From the NCBI GenBank assembly GCA_902470345.1, contig CABRGB010000067.1:1-8488 (forward strand): DNA of 8,488 bases, read 5' to 3'. Source of the stretch: an uncultured Collinsella sp. (GTDB lineage: Bacteria; Actinomycetota; Coriobacteriia; Coriobacteriales; Coriobacteriaceae). The notes beneath the pieces were generated by a model. The model ran no database searches, was not told where the DNA came from, and saw only the letters and a program-made list of their open reading frames with translations. Positions 1 to 6,294 of the stretch are shown piece after piece. The first letter of the stretch is position 1. Every line of letters begins with the position of its first letter. Made by a program: the position numbers and the translations under genes.

Positions 1-1829
1 GCTACCCCGATTTTATCGGCGACGCCTTTGCCGCGATGAGCGTCTGCGAGACGGCGCTGTTTGTGGTCGACGCCGAGGCCGGCCCGCAGCCGACGACGGT
101 TAAGCTTTGGTACGCCGCCGAGGACCTGCGCCTGGCGCGTGCGGTGTTCGTGAACCGCCTGTCGCGTCCCGAGGCCAGCTTTACGACCACGATGGGCCTG
201 CTGCAGGAGCGTTTTGGCACGCGTTTGGGTGCCGTGACCCTCCCCTGGGGCGAGGGCGAGGACTTTGACGGCATTATCGACCTGGTGCGTATGAAGGCGC
301 GCCACTGCAACGGTGCCGAGGCAGTTGAGTCGGAGATTCCCGAGGAGTATCGTGCCCAGGCCGAAGAAGCCCATGACCATCTGTGCGAGTTGGTGGCCGA
401 GGCCGACGATGAGCTGATGATGAAGTACCTGGAAGGCGAGGAGACGCTGACGCAGGAGGAGCTCGAAGGCCTGCTGTCGAAAGCGATCGCCGAGCGCATC
501 TTTGTGCCGGTCTTTGCGGGCGATTGCATTAAGGAGCAGGGCGTCAACTCGCTGATGGACGACATCGCCACGTACTTCCCGGCGCCGACTGACTACGGCG
601 AGATGCCGCTCATCGACGGCGATTCGCTTAAGATCTCGAGTGACGATGACCGACCGGTGGCATTTGTGTTTAAGACGCTGGCCGATCCGCAGCAGGGTCG
701 CATCAGTTTTATCAAGGTGCTGACGGGCACGCTTGAGCCGGGCCTTGAGCTGATCAACGCGCGCACCCGCAAGAGCGATCGTCTGGCTCACCTGTATGTG
801 ATGTGCGGCCGCGATATGACCGAGGTTGGCCATGCCTATGCCGGCGACATCATCGTGGCGCCCAAGCTGGCTGCCGAGACGGGCGATACGCTCTCGATTA
901 CCGGCAAGGTCGAGGCGGCGGCGTTCAAGTTCCCCAACTCGCAGTACCGCATCGCCATTGAGGCCGAGAATCGCGGCGATGAAGAGAAGCTCTACACGTT
1001 TATCGAGAAAGCCTGCAAGGCCGATCCGACCATGAGCATCGACCGCGACGAAGAGACCGGCCAGACTATCATCTCGGCGGTGGGCGAGGCGCAGGTTTCG
1101 GTCCTGCTCAATCGCCTTGAGGACCGTACCAAGGTCGTGGCCAAAAGCGTGCCGATCCGCATTCCGTATCGCGAGACCATCCGCCGCACGGCAAGCGCCC
1201 AGGGTCGCCACAAGAAGCAGACCGGCGGCGCCGGTCAGTACGGCGACTGCTGGCTGCGCGTGGAGCCGCTCATTGGGCCCGACGGCACGAGCGACGGCTA
1301 TGAGTTTGTAGACGAGGTCGTGGGCGGTCGCATTCCGCGCTCGCTCATTCCCGCCGTGGACAAGGGCGTTCAGGAGACCATGAAGGACGGCATCATTGCC
1401 GGTTATCCGCTCACGGGCATTCGCGTCGCGGTGTATGACGGTTCGTATCACAGCGTCGACTCCAACGAGATGGCGTTCCGCGCGGCGGCTCGCATCGGTC
1501 TGCGCAAGGCATGCGCCGATGCCGACCCGGTGGTGCTGGAGCCCATCGAGGAAATCACGGTGACTATTCCCGAGAGCTACGCCGGCGCCGTGATGGGCGA
1601 CATCTCGGCATCGCGCGGTCGCGTGACGGGCATGGAGACCGATGAGCGCGGCGATACCGTTGTTATTGCCCAGGCGCCGCTGGCCGAGCTGACGGATTAT
1701 TCGACGCGCCTGCGCTCTATCACGCGCGGCACAGGCGACTTTACCATGAAGCCCGCAGGCTATGAGCAGGTGCCTTATGATGTTCAGGCCAAGCTGGTCG
1801 AGCGCTATGAGGAGGGCCGTGCCAAGTAG
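1..1829 (+). CDS. Elongation factor G-like GTPase paralogue (5' truncated by window)
   Basis: The reading frame is open from the window edge (first full codon at 3) and ends with TAG at 1827-1829. The ATG at 36 is internal: the codons before it read YPDFIGD, the stretch that follows the G3 motif DTPG in EF-G-like proteins. About 608 residues are visible, so roughly 80-90 residues carrying the P-loop and switch I are missing. Counting from the Met at 36: rest of the G domain to about residue 185, domain II about 205-290, domain III about 300-370, domain IV about 375-490 (RHKKQTGGAGQYG at 391-403, YHSVDSNEMAF at 471-481), domain V about 500-580. EF-G proteins act at the ribosome in translocation or recycling; the role of this paralogue is unknown. 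Oddly, the guanine-binding motifs are altered: G4 reads NRLS (40-43) instead of NKxD, and the G5 region reads GDC (162-164) instead of GSA. It converges with the nuclease gene. The family call is firm; a canonical translocase role is doubtful. Confidence 0.93.
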   Translation, partial: YPDFIGDAFAAMSVCETALFVVDAEAGPQPTTVKLWYAAEDLRLARAVFVNRLSRPEASFTTTMGLLQERFGTRLGAVTLPWGEGEDFDGIIDLVRMKARHCNGAEAVESEIPEEYRAQAEEAHDHLCELVAEADDELMMKYLEGEETLTQEELEGLLSKAIAERIFVPVFAGDCIKEQGVNSLMDDIATYFPAPTDYGEMPLIDGDSLKISSDDDRPVAFVFKTLADPQQGRISFIKVLTGTLEPGLELINARTRKSDRLAHLYVMCGRDMTEVGHAYAGDIIVAPKLAAETGDTLSITGKVEAAAFKFPNSQYRIAIEAENRGDEEKLYTFIEKACKADPTMSIDRDEETGQTIISAVGEAQVSVLLNRLEDRTKVVAKSVPIRIPYRETIRRTASAQGRHKKQTGGAGQYGDCWLRVEPLIGPDGTSDGYEFVDEVVGGRIPRSLIPAVDKGVQETMKDGIIAGYPLTGIRVAVYDGSYHSVDSNEMAFRAAARIGLRKACADADPVVLEPIEEITVTIPESYAGAVMGDISASRGRVTGMETDERGDTVVIAQAPLAELTDYSTRLRSITRGTGDFTMKPAGYEQVPYDVQAKLVERYEEGRAK

Positions 1830-1862
1830 CGTGTGGCTTTGCCTGCAATGTGGGTGCTGACG

Positions 1863-1897
1863 AAAAGGCCGCCCTGGGTAATCCAGGGCGGCTTTTT
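1863..1897. terminator. Bidirectional intrinsic terminator between EF-G-like gene and nuclease gene
   Basis: A perfect 10-bp GC-rich stem (1868-1877 with 1883-1892) encloses a 5-nt loop. It is followed by six T on the plus strand (1893-1898) and preceded by four A (1863-1866), which become a U-run on the minus strand. It lies 38 bases after the EF-G-like stop and beyond the nuclease stop, so it can end both convergent transcripts. Confidence 0.9.
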
Positions 1898-1928
1898 TGA
1901 TCCCTTGGGGACGGAGGAAAACGGATCA
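1898..1928 (-). repeat. Palindromic GTCCC-core element E
   Basis: The 6-bp arms TGATCC (1898-1903) and GGATCA (1923-1928) enclose a 19-nt spacer. Read on the minus strand the spacer contains CCGTCCCCA, and the dyad axis (position 1913) falls on the second C of that core. The same geometry is seen in elements A, B and C, although the arm sequences differ. It sits right beside the terminator, downstream of both convergent genes. With only 6-bp arms, membership in the family rests on the shared core and register. Confidence 0.55.
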
Positions 1929-1958
1929 TTTTTTAGGTTACGGGAGGCGCGGTCGGCA

Positions 1959-2924
1959 CTAGTCTCCGGATGCCTGGTTGCGGCCGGTGGCGTAGTCGAT
2001 CTGCACGTGCGGCTGCAGGTTGTAGCAGTACACGTGGAAGCACAGGGTCTTGCCGTGGTCCTCGACCGATTGCGCCTCAAGGCGCACGCCGCGACAGACG
2101 AGTTCCTCTTCGTTATACATGGGCGTGACGCGGTAGAGCACATGGTTACCCGTATCGCGAATATAGTTGAGAATCTGCTCTTCAAACGGCAGCATGCCCG
2201 TCTCGTTGAGATAGCGCGTGCCGGTGAGGAGATTTTTGCGGTTGGCGTTTTCGCCGCAGAGCGACCAGGCGATGAGGTGGCAGCGATTGTAGAGGCTCTG
2301 GCCTGGAATAAAGTCGTAGCGCTGCTGGTGCCAACCGGCAGGGTGGATGCGCGAGATATCGCCGCGCTTGCCCTGGCCGAGCGATTCGGGGCCAACGCAG
2401 GCGAGTGCCTTGCGGGTGCGGCCCAGGCTATCGAGCTTGGAGAATTTCTTAAAGCAGCCCTCTTCTGCAGCGCGTTCGTATTCGTCGAGTGTGAACGACG
2501 GCATGCCCAACGGGTGCGTGCTGTCGGCGCGAAGGGCAACGTAGGGGTTGCCGGCGTAGTCGGGAATGCTGCCGAGATAAACACCGCGGGCGCGGTTGAG
2601 GTCGGGGTTTTCCACCTCGTCGATGGGGGTGGCGGCGCTGTCCGCGGCAACGTTGCCGTTGGTGTTGGTCGCGGTGGATTCGGAGCCATCGCCGGAGTCC
2701 TCGGAGCTCGCTGTTCCCGATTCGAGCCGGGCAACCAGGTCTGCCTCGTCGTCGGTGCGGCTGGGACTCTCGTCTTGCTTCTCGGCCAGGGCTGCCGCCT
2801 GCTCATCACTTTGCGGCGACAGCAGCTTGGGAGCTCCGTCGAGCGATCCCGTAAACAACGCAAACCCCAGCACCACGGCGGTGCCGATGGAAAGTGCTTG
2901 CTTGTAGGCGGACTTGCGCGACAT
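1959..2924 (-). CDS. DNA/RNA non-specific endonuclease, secreted or membrane-anchored
   Basis: A 321-residue protein with three parts. A basic start (MSRKSAYKQ) and hydrophobic segment at about residues 10-27 form a signal peptide or anchor. A Ser/Thr/Asp/Glu-rich low-complexity linker spans about 36-105. The nuclease domain covers about 110-315. The hallmark is NRCHLIAW at 213-220, the beta-beta-alpha-metal active-site motif equivalent to DRGH or NRSH, with His216 the likely general base; NLLTGTRYLNETGMLPFE (231-248) carries the likely metal-ligand Asn. The GNHVLYRV and VQIDYATG blocks match streptococcal secreted DNases of the Spd/EndA type. It probably degrades extracellular DNA or RNA for nutrition, defence or escape from DNA traps; this is inferred. 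Seven Cys lie in the domain (157, 176, 215, 222, 277, 295, 300), one inside the catalytic motif. The start is supported by AGGAG (complement of 2930-2934) five bases upstream. Stop is TAG (1959-1961). It stands alone between a convergent terminator and a 380-base gap; no clear promoter was found. Confidence 0.9.
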   Translation of the reverse strand: MSRKSAYKQALSIGTAVVLGFALFTGSLDGAPKLLSPQSDEQAAALAEKQDESPSRTDDEADLVARLESGTASSEDSGDGSESTATNTNGNVAADSAATPIDEVENPDLNRARGVYLGSIPDYAGNPYVALRADSTHPLGMPSFTLDEYERAAEEGCFKKFSKLDSLGRTRKALACVGPESLGQGKRGDISRIHPAGWHQQRYDFIPGQSLYNRCHLIAWSLCGENANRKNLLTGTRYLNETGMLPFEEQILNYIRDTGNHVLYRVTPMYNEEELVCRGVRLEAQSVEDHGKTLCFHVYCYNLQPHVQIDYATGRNQASGD

Positions 2925-2982
2925 TGAGGCTCCTGGATGGATGGTTGGGAATCTACCAGTCTAGCAGGAGCCGGCAGGGGCC

Positions 2983-2994
2983 GTTCGATCGAAC
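2983..2994. promoter_or_regulatory. 12-bp perfect palindrome upstream of the nuclease gene
   Basis: GTTCGATCGAAC is a perfect dyad 58 bases upstream of the nuclease start codon, in the range of an operator. The half-site order is opposite to the GAAC-N4-GTTC LexA box of Gram-positive bacteria, so no regulator is proposed. Chance occurrence is possible. Confidence 0.3.
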
Positions 2995-3037
2995 AAATAC
3001 TTAAGATTTGGGATAGACGCTACTGATTCATTTGCCT

Positions 3038-3071
3038 CATATGGAGCTGCGGCGGTTGTGCATATGGAGCT
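3038..3071. repeat. 11-bp tandem direct repeat CATATGGAGCT
   Basis: Two identical copies at 3038-3048 and 3061-3071 start 23 bp apart, about two helical turns, so a protein could bind both on nearly the same face of the DNA. They lie just before repeat element A and about 115-150 bases upstream of the nuclease start. Function unknown. Confidence 0.6.
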
Positions 3072-3074
3072 ATT

Positions 3075-3128
3075 CAGCGTTTCCCCAGATAAAACTTGCT
3101 AAAACAAACCTGTCCCTTATTGGCAGGT
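3075..3128 (+). repeat. Dispersed repeat copy A (GTCCC-core element, inverted mate of copy B)
   Basis: These 54 bases match the reverse complement of 6296-6349 at 49 of 54 positions with no gaps. Inside, the arms of the palindromic unit (3091-3101 with 3121-3131) are partly decayed compared with copy B, while the central CCTGTCCC (3109-3116) is intact. The dyad (3111) falls on the same T as in copy B. It lies in the gap between the nuclease and larE. Confidence 0.85.
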
Positions 3129-3167
3129 CAGTTAACGCAGTCCAGGTTGAGCATATGCGAGCGAGCA

Positions 3168-3261
3168 GGCTCCGGGTGCGGTAAGGTGACGTGAAACAAG
3201 CGGGCGCTGACCTTTTGGTCGCGCCCGTGAAGTTGAACGTCAGATTGCCGTGCCCGGAGCC
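3168..3261 (+). other. 94-nt long imperfect hairpin, possible structured RNA
   Basis: The segment folds back on itself along its full length. The outer stem is 17 bp (3168-3184 with 3245-3261); then 6 bp (3187-3192 with 3237-3242), 3 bp (3195-3197 with 3232-3234), 7 bp (3201-3207 with 3221-3227) and, after a one-base bulge at 3208, 4 bp (3209-3212 with 3217-3220) capped by TTTT. The outer stem has three G-U pairs in plus-strand RNA (3177/3252, 3178/3251, 3182/3247). These would be A-C mismatches in the complementary RNA, which favours plus-strand transcription. It does not match SRP, 6S or tRNA features that I can recognise. No promoter is evident. It could also be a decayed palindromic element. 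Confidence 0.5.
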
Positions 3262-3277
3262 CGCGCAGCGCCGAGCA

Positions 3278-3304
3278 GTTACGCCGTTTGTAAAACGGCG
3301 TAAC
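3278..3304 (-). terminator. Hairpin abutting the larE stop codon (possible terminator)
   Basis: A perfect 12-bp inverted repeat (3278-3289 with 3293-3304) with a 3-nt loop starts directly after the larE TAG stop. No U-run follows on the minus strand, so it is not a classical intrinsic terminator. It may be a weak terminator, a 3'-end stabiliser, or work with the structure at 3168-3261. Confidence 0.45.
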
Positions 3305-4183
3305 CTAAAGGTTCATGTTGCCGTGAATGTAGGGGGTGACCTCGGGGGAGATGTGGCCGCAGCCCAGCTCGCGCAGCGCGGACTCGATGGCGGCGGGCAA
3401 CGGGGTCTTGCCCTCGCCGTCGACGGCGGCGCCGCCGAGGACAGCAATCTTGGTGACATCTGCGGGAGCGGCCTCGATATGCATGCAGCCGCCGACCAAG
3501 CGCGCGCGAACCTGCGCCAGGCCAAGATCGTGCAGGTAATCCTCGCAGGCGCGGATTAAATCGACCTTCTCGCGCGTAAGCTCCTCGCCCGTGGGGACGC
3601 GCGTGGCAAGACAGGCTCCCGCCGGCAGGTTCCAAACGGGATAGCCCCATGCGCGCAGCAGCTCGCGCTCCTCATCCTTGGTAAAGCCGACCTCCATAAG
3701 AGGGGAGCGTACGCCGAGCTCTTCTGCCGCGCGCATGCCGGGGCGGTAGTCGCCGCGATCGCTTGCATTGCTGCCATCGATGACGGTGGGAAAGCCGAGC
3801 GACTTGGCGTGGTTGACGATAGCGGTAAAGCCGGCGTGCTTACAGTGGTAGCAGCGATTGGCGTCGTTGCAGGCTACTTGGGGGAGCTGCAACTGATCGA
3901 CCGAAAGATTGAGCACAGGGAGCTTAAAATGCGGCTCCTCATTGGTTTGCCCGTCAACGGACCGCTCAAATGAAGCCTGTTCAGGCGTGCCGATGAGCGG
4001 CGTGGTGAGGTGAACGAGAAGCGTGCTGGCAGGCATGATGCGGGCGCAGACCGCGGCTAAAAAGCTGCTGTCGACGCCGCCGGAAAAGCCGATGGCGACG
4101 CGTCCGTATGCCAAAAGCAGCTGTTCGAGTGCTGCGAGTTTGTCCTGAAGCTCCTCTGCAGGTGCGGTGGTGTCTGAAAGCAT
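3305..4183 (-). CDS. larE: LarE-type ATP-dependent sulfur transferase
   Basis: A 292-residue PP-loop ATP pyrophosphatase protein. SGGVDS at 34-39 binds ATP. CYHC at 111-114, DGSNASDRGDYRPGM at 136-150 and GACLATR at 189-195 are LarE signatures. LarE adenylates and thiolates pyridinium-3,5-biscarboxylic acid mononucleotide while making the nickel-pincer cofactor of lactate racemase and related LarA enzymes. In Lactobacillus plantarum LarE a single Cys in the ACLATR-like motif gives up its own sulfur. Here Cys191 occupies that place and is joined by Cys111 and Cys114, the three-Cys pattern of LarE proteins that hold a [4Fe-4S] cluster and may act catalytically. Length matches the family. The start is supported by AAGGA eight bases upstream and a promoter at 4218-4245. 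No larA, larB or larC is nearby, so the partner genes must lie elsewhere or the protein serves another thiolation. It is transcribed divergently from the HAD gene. Confidence 0.88.
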   Translation of the reverse strand: MLSDTTAPAEELQDKLAALEQLLLAYGRVAIGFSGGVDSSFLAAVCARIMPASTLLVHLTTPLIGTPEQASFERSVDGQTNEEPHFKLPVLNLSVDQLQLPQVACNDANRCYHCKHAGFTAIVNHAKSLGFPTVIDGSNASDRGDYRPGMRAAEELGVRSPLMEVGFTKDEERELLRAWGYPVWNLPAGACLATRVPTGEELTREKVDLIRACEDYLHDLGLAQVRARLVGGCMHIEAAPADVTKIAVLGGAAVDGEGKTPLPAAIESALRELGCGHISPEVTPYIHGNMNL

Positions 4184-4217
4184 GAAACGTTCCTTACCAA
4201 TATGTGCTCGGTCGAAA

Positions 4218-4245
4218 ACTATAATCCTATCGGGCTGCTTGTCAT
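4218..4245 (-). promoter_or_regulatory. Probable larE promoter
   Basis: On the minus strand a -35-like ATGACA (complement of 4240-4245) and a -10-like TATAGT (complement of 4218-4223) are 16 bases apart. Transcription would start near 4211, about 28 bases before the larE start codon. Confidence 0.55.
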
Positions 4246-4277
4246 AAGACTTCCAGCTATGTAACGAAAGTGCAATA

Positions 4278-4286
4278 TGCTATATA
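4278..4286 (+). promoter_or_regulatory. Probable HAD gene promoter (extended -10)
   Basis: TGCTATATA forms an extended -10 element (TG-N-TATATA) with no good -35 box upstream, as expected for this promoter type. Transcription would start near 4293, giving a leader of about 60 bases. Confidence 0.5.
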
Positions 4287-4293
4287 CGTTATA

Positions 4294-4305
4294 TACAAGC
4301 TTGTA
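4294..4305. promoter_or_regulatory. 12-bp palindrome at the predicted HAD transcription start (possible operator)
   Basis: TACAAGCTTGTA is a perfect dyad starting one base after the predicted start site of the HAD transcript, where a bound repressor would block initiation. No regulator can be named. Confidence 0.35.
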
Positions 4306-4351
4306 AAGTGCGGTAGAGTGGCAGTAATGCAATCCGGCGAGGGGGACCGAT

Positions 4352-5002
4352 ATGATCAAGGCTGTTATTTTTGACATGGATGGAACGCTGGTCGATACCG
4401 AGCGTTTGGGGATTAGGGCCTGGAAGGCAGGCGCCGCTGAGCTGGGGCTCGCGATTGATGATGCGCTGATCCATCAGTTTATCGGTCGCACGCTACCCGA
4501 TGTCATGGACATCCTCGATAAGCATTACGGCAGCCACGAGACCGCCGAGGCGATCTATGTTCGCCACAAGGAGATTCGCGACGAGATGGTCAAGACCGAG
4601 CTGGAGCTTAAGGCCGGCGCCGCCGAGTGCCTAGACGAGCTGCTGTCTGCGGGCTATCACGTGGGTCTAGCGACGTCGTCGCGCCACGTTACCGCCGAGC
4701 GCAACCTTAAAGCATTCGGTCTCTTTGACAAGTTTGAGACCGTGACCTGCGGCGAGGACGTCGTGCACGGCAAGCCCGACCCCGAGATGTATCTGCTCGC
4801 CTGCGAGCGCGCGGGCTTTGCTCCCGAGGAGTGTGCCGTGGTCGAGGATTCGCGCAACGGCTGCGTCTCGGGCATTACGGCCGGCTGCCACGTCTTTGCC
4901 GTTCCTGACATTGTTCCGCTGCCGCAGGACGTGGTGGATGGCTGCGAGGCCGTGCTCGATACGTTGTTCGACCTTTCGGCGGCAGTTAAAGCCGCGCGCT
5001 AG
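4352..5002 (+). CDS. HAD-IA family hydrolase, beta-phosphoglucomutase-like
   Basis: A 216-residue protein with all four HAD motifs. Motif I is DMDGT at 8-12, with Asp8 the phosphoryl-accepting nucleophile and Asp10 the acid/base. Motif II is Ser109 in ATSSR, motif III is Lys141 in GKPDPE, and motif IV is Glu165-Asp166 in VEDS. The helical cap lies between about residues 15 and 85, the subclass I arrangement. Relatives include beta-phosphoglucomutases and sugar-phosphate or phosphoglycolate phosphatases; the substrate cannot be read from the sequence. It is cytosolic and Mg2+-dependent by family. After motif IV the usual G-I-x-A-A is replaced by GCVSG (170-174). The start is supported by a GAGGGGG ribosome site about six bases upstream. 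It has its own promoter region, diverges from larE and converges with lacI, so it looks monocistronic. Stop is TAG (5000-5002). Confidence 0.9.
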   Translation: MIKAVIFDMDGTLVDTERLGIRAWKAGAAELGLAIDDALIHQFIGRTLPDVMDILDKHYGSHETAEAIYVRHKEIRDEMVKTELELKAGAAECLDELLSAGYHVGLATSSRHVTAERNLKAFGLFDKFETVTCGEDVVHGKPDPEMYLLACERAGFAPEECAVVEDSRNGCVSGITAGCHVFAVPDIVPLPQDVVDGCEAVLDTLFDLSAAVKAAR

Positions 5003-5003
5003 A

Positions 5004-5030
5004 CAATTGCGGCGTTGAAACGAGCAATTG
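5004..5030. repeat. Small inverted repeat after the HAD gene
   Basis: CAATTGC (5004-5010) and GCAATTG (5024-5030) are perfect 7-bp arms starting one base after the HAD stop, with a 13-nt spacer that contains TTGAAACG, a half-site like those bound by LacI-family proteins. It may simply be a 3' hairpin preceding the terminator. Confidence 0.35.
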
Positions 5031-5040
5031 CCCACGTTTG

Positions 5041-5090
5041 CGCCTAAGCAAAAGGGGCCCGGCAATGGTCGGGCCCCTTTTGCTTAGGCG
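5041..5090. terminator. Bidirectional terminator between HAD gene and lacI-type gene
   Basis: A perfect 21-bp inverted repeat (5041-5061 with 5070-5090) has an 8-nt loop. The GC-rich inner stem is followed by TTTT on each strand, and pairing continues 9 bp beyond the T/A runs. It serves both convergent genes. Confidence 0.9.
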
Positions 5091-5115
5091 GCGACATAGC
5101 ATACTTGCGGGCGTG

Positions 5116-6228
5116 CTATAGATACGCGCCTAGGTTGATGGCCGTGGCGTCGGTCTGGCTGCTTGCCTGGGTGCTGGCGCGTTCCAGCAGGAACGGCCGC
5201 ACGAGTTCTTGGCGGTTGATATCCTCGGCGGCGGTGACTGCGGTGACGGTGCGCGCTGCAGAGCCGACGCGGATATGCTTGGTCTTTGCCGGGGTCTTGT
5301 TCTCGATTTGCTCCATGAGCAATTGAACGCCCTTGCGGCCAATCTCGTAGCCCGGGGGCGCTACCGTAGTGAGCGGGACCGATCCGCTCCAAGCGAGCGG
5401 GTTGCCATCGCAACCTGCTACGCGTACTTGCCCGGGTACAGAGATGCCCTTGTCGACCAGCGCCGAGATAACGCCCGAGGCCAACACGTCGGTCAGGCCG
5501 ACGACAAAATCGGGGCGTTCGTCGGCGGGGCGCGCGGCGATTTGGGCGCCGATGCCGTAGCCGTCGGCGGCGGTATTCCATTCGCCGGCGTCGATGACTT
5601 CGATCTTGATATCGGGGTGTAGAGCGAGCGCTTTATGAATGCCAAGGACGCGCAGGGTGAGTTGCATAAATGCTGCTCGGCCGACGACGACAATATGGTG
5701 TGCGCCGCGGGCGATGGCGAGTTCGGCAATGATGCGACCCTGGGCCTCGTTGTCGGCCGCTACGTAGTAGCCGGGCTCGGAGCAATGGATGTCCAGGTGG
5801 ACGATCGGCACGGGCATCTTGGCCATGACGGGGTGCCAGTCGGGGGATGCCATGGGCTGAACCATGACGCCGGACATCTGGGTGCCCATAAAGTAGCGCA
5901 GGTAATGGTCCTCGAGAATATCGTCGTTATCGGCGTTGGCGATGAGCAGGTCGTAGCCGTGCTTGCGGGCCTCGTTGTGGGCGCCGCTGGCGATTTGGAG
6001 CGAAAAGCCGTGATCGAGACGGGGGAGCACCAGGCCAAAGGACTTGGTGGCGCCGCCCGCGAGCTGACGAGCGCTTTGGTTGGGCAGGTAGCCAAGGCGA
6101 TTGATGGTCTCGTTGATGAGCTTGAGGGTTTCGGGGCGCAGCTTTTCGGGGTGGTTGAGCGCGTTGGAAACCGTGCCCAGCGAAACTCCGGCCTCGCGCG
6201 CGACGTCGCTGATTTTTACCTTTGCCAT
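5116..6228 (-). CDS. LacI-family transcriptional regulator
   Basis: A 370-residue regulator. The N-terminal helix-turn-helix is at 6-25 (ISDVAREAGVSLGTVSNALN), the hinge helix at about 49-58 (PNQSARQLAG, with the Asn-x-x-Ala-Arg pattern that enters the minor groove), and a periplasmic-binding-protein-like effector domain spans about 62-352. Leu17 and Gly18 in the recognition helix differ from LacI (Tyr17, Gln18), so operator preference should differ. A tail of about 17 residues follows the usual C-terminal end (LLERAST). Such proteins normally repress sugar genes and release DNA on binding the sugar; the ligand here is unknown. The start at 6226-6228 is chosen because MAKVKISDVA is the canonical N-terminus and AAAGGGG lies five bases upstream; a longer frame to 6408 only translates repeats. 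Promoter 6264-6294 and a LacI-like operator at 6239-6252 suggest self-repression. The convergent HAD gene and divergent glmS are possible, unproven targets. Confidence 0.93.
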   Translation of the reverse strand: MAKVKISDVAREAGVSLGTVSNALNHPEKLRPETLKLINETINRLGYLPNQSARQLAGGATKSFGLVLPRLDHGFSLQIASGAHNEARKHGYDLLIANADNDDILEDHYLRYFMGTQMSGVMVQPMASPDWHPVMAKMPVPIVHLDIHCSEPGYYVAADNEAQGRIIAELAIARGAHHIVVVGRAAFMQLTLRVLGIHKALALHPDIKIEVIDAGEWNTAADGYGIGAQIAARPADERPDFVVGLTDVLASGVISALVDKGISVPGQVRVAGCDGNPLAWSGSVPLTTVAPPGYEIGRKGVQLLMEQIENKTPAKTKHIRVGSAARTVTAVTAAEDINRQELVRPFLLERASTQASSQTDATAINLGAYL

Positions 6229-6238
6229 AGCGGCCCCT

Positions 6239-6252
6239 TTGATGCGTTTCAA
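6239..6252. promoter_or_regulatory. LacI-type operator in the lacI-family gene leader
   Basis: TTGATGCGTTTCAA is an imperfect dyad around a central CG, matching 12 of 14 bases of the general LacI-family form TTGAAACGTTTCAA when read on the minus strand. It starts about five bases after the predicted transcription start and ends just before the ribosome binding site, a position typical for autoregulation. Confidence 0.5.
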
Positions 6253-6263
6253 GTACAAGCCAG

Positions 6264-6294
6264 ATTGTAGCATCGCCCGCCTCTGAGGTGTCAA
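6264..6294 (-). promoter_or_regulatory. lacI-family gene promoter
   Basis: On the minus strand a perfect -35 box TTGACA (complement of 6289-6294) is followed after 19 bases by an extended -10 box TGCTACAAT (complement of 6264-6272). The spacer is longer than ideal, which the extended -10 can offset. Two bases of the -35 box lie inside the palindromic unit of repeat copy B. Confidence 0.7.

Noticed and set aside
1833..2927. A 364-codon plus-strand frame opposite the nuclease gene
   Set aside because: The minus-strand protein has clear nuclease motifs, a ribosome site and a signal segment; the plus-strand product has none and starts inside the terminator region.
2983..2994. A LexA (SOS) box upstream of the nuclease
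   Set aside because: The half-sites are in the order GTTC-N4-GAAC, the reverse of the Gram-positive GAAC-N4-GTTC box.
3191..3559. A 122-codon plus-strand frame overlapping the 3' end of larE
   Set aside because: It lies antisense to conserved LarE sequence and runs through the hairpins at 3168-3304; no convincing ribosome site or family match.
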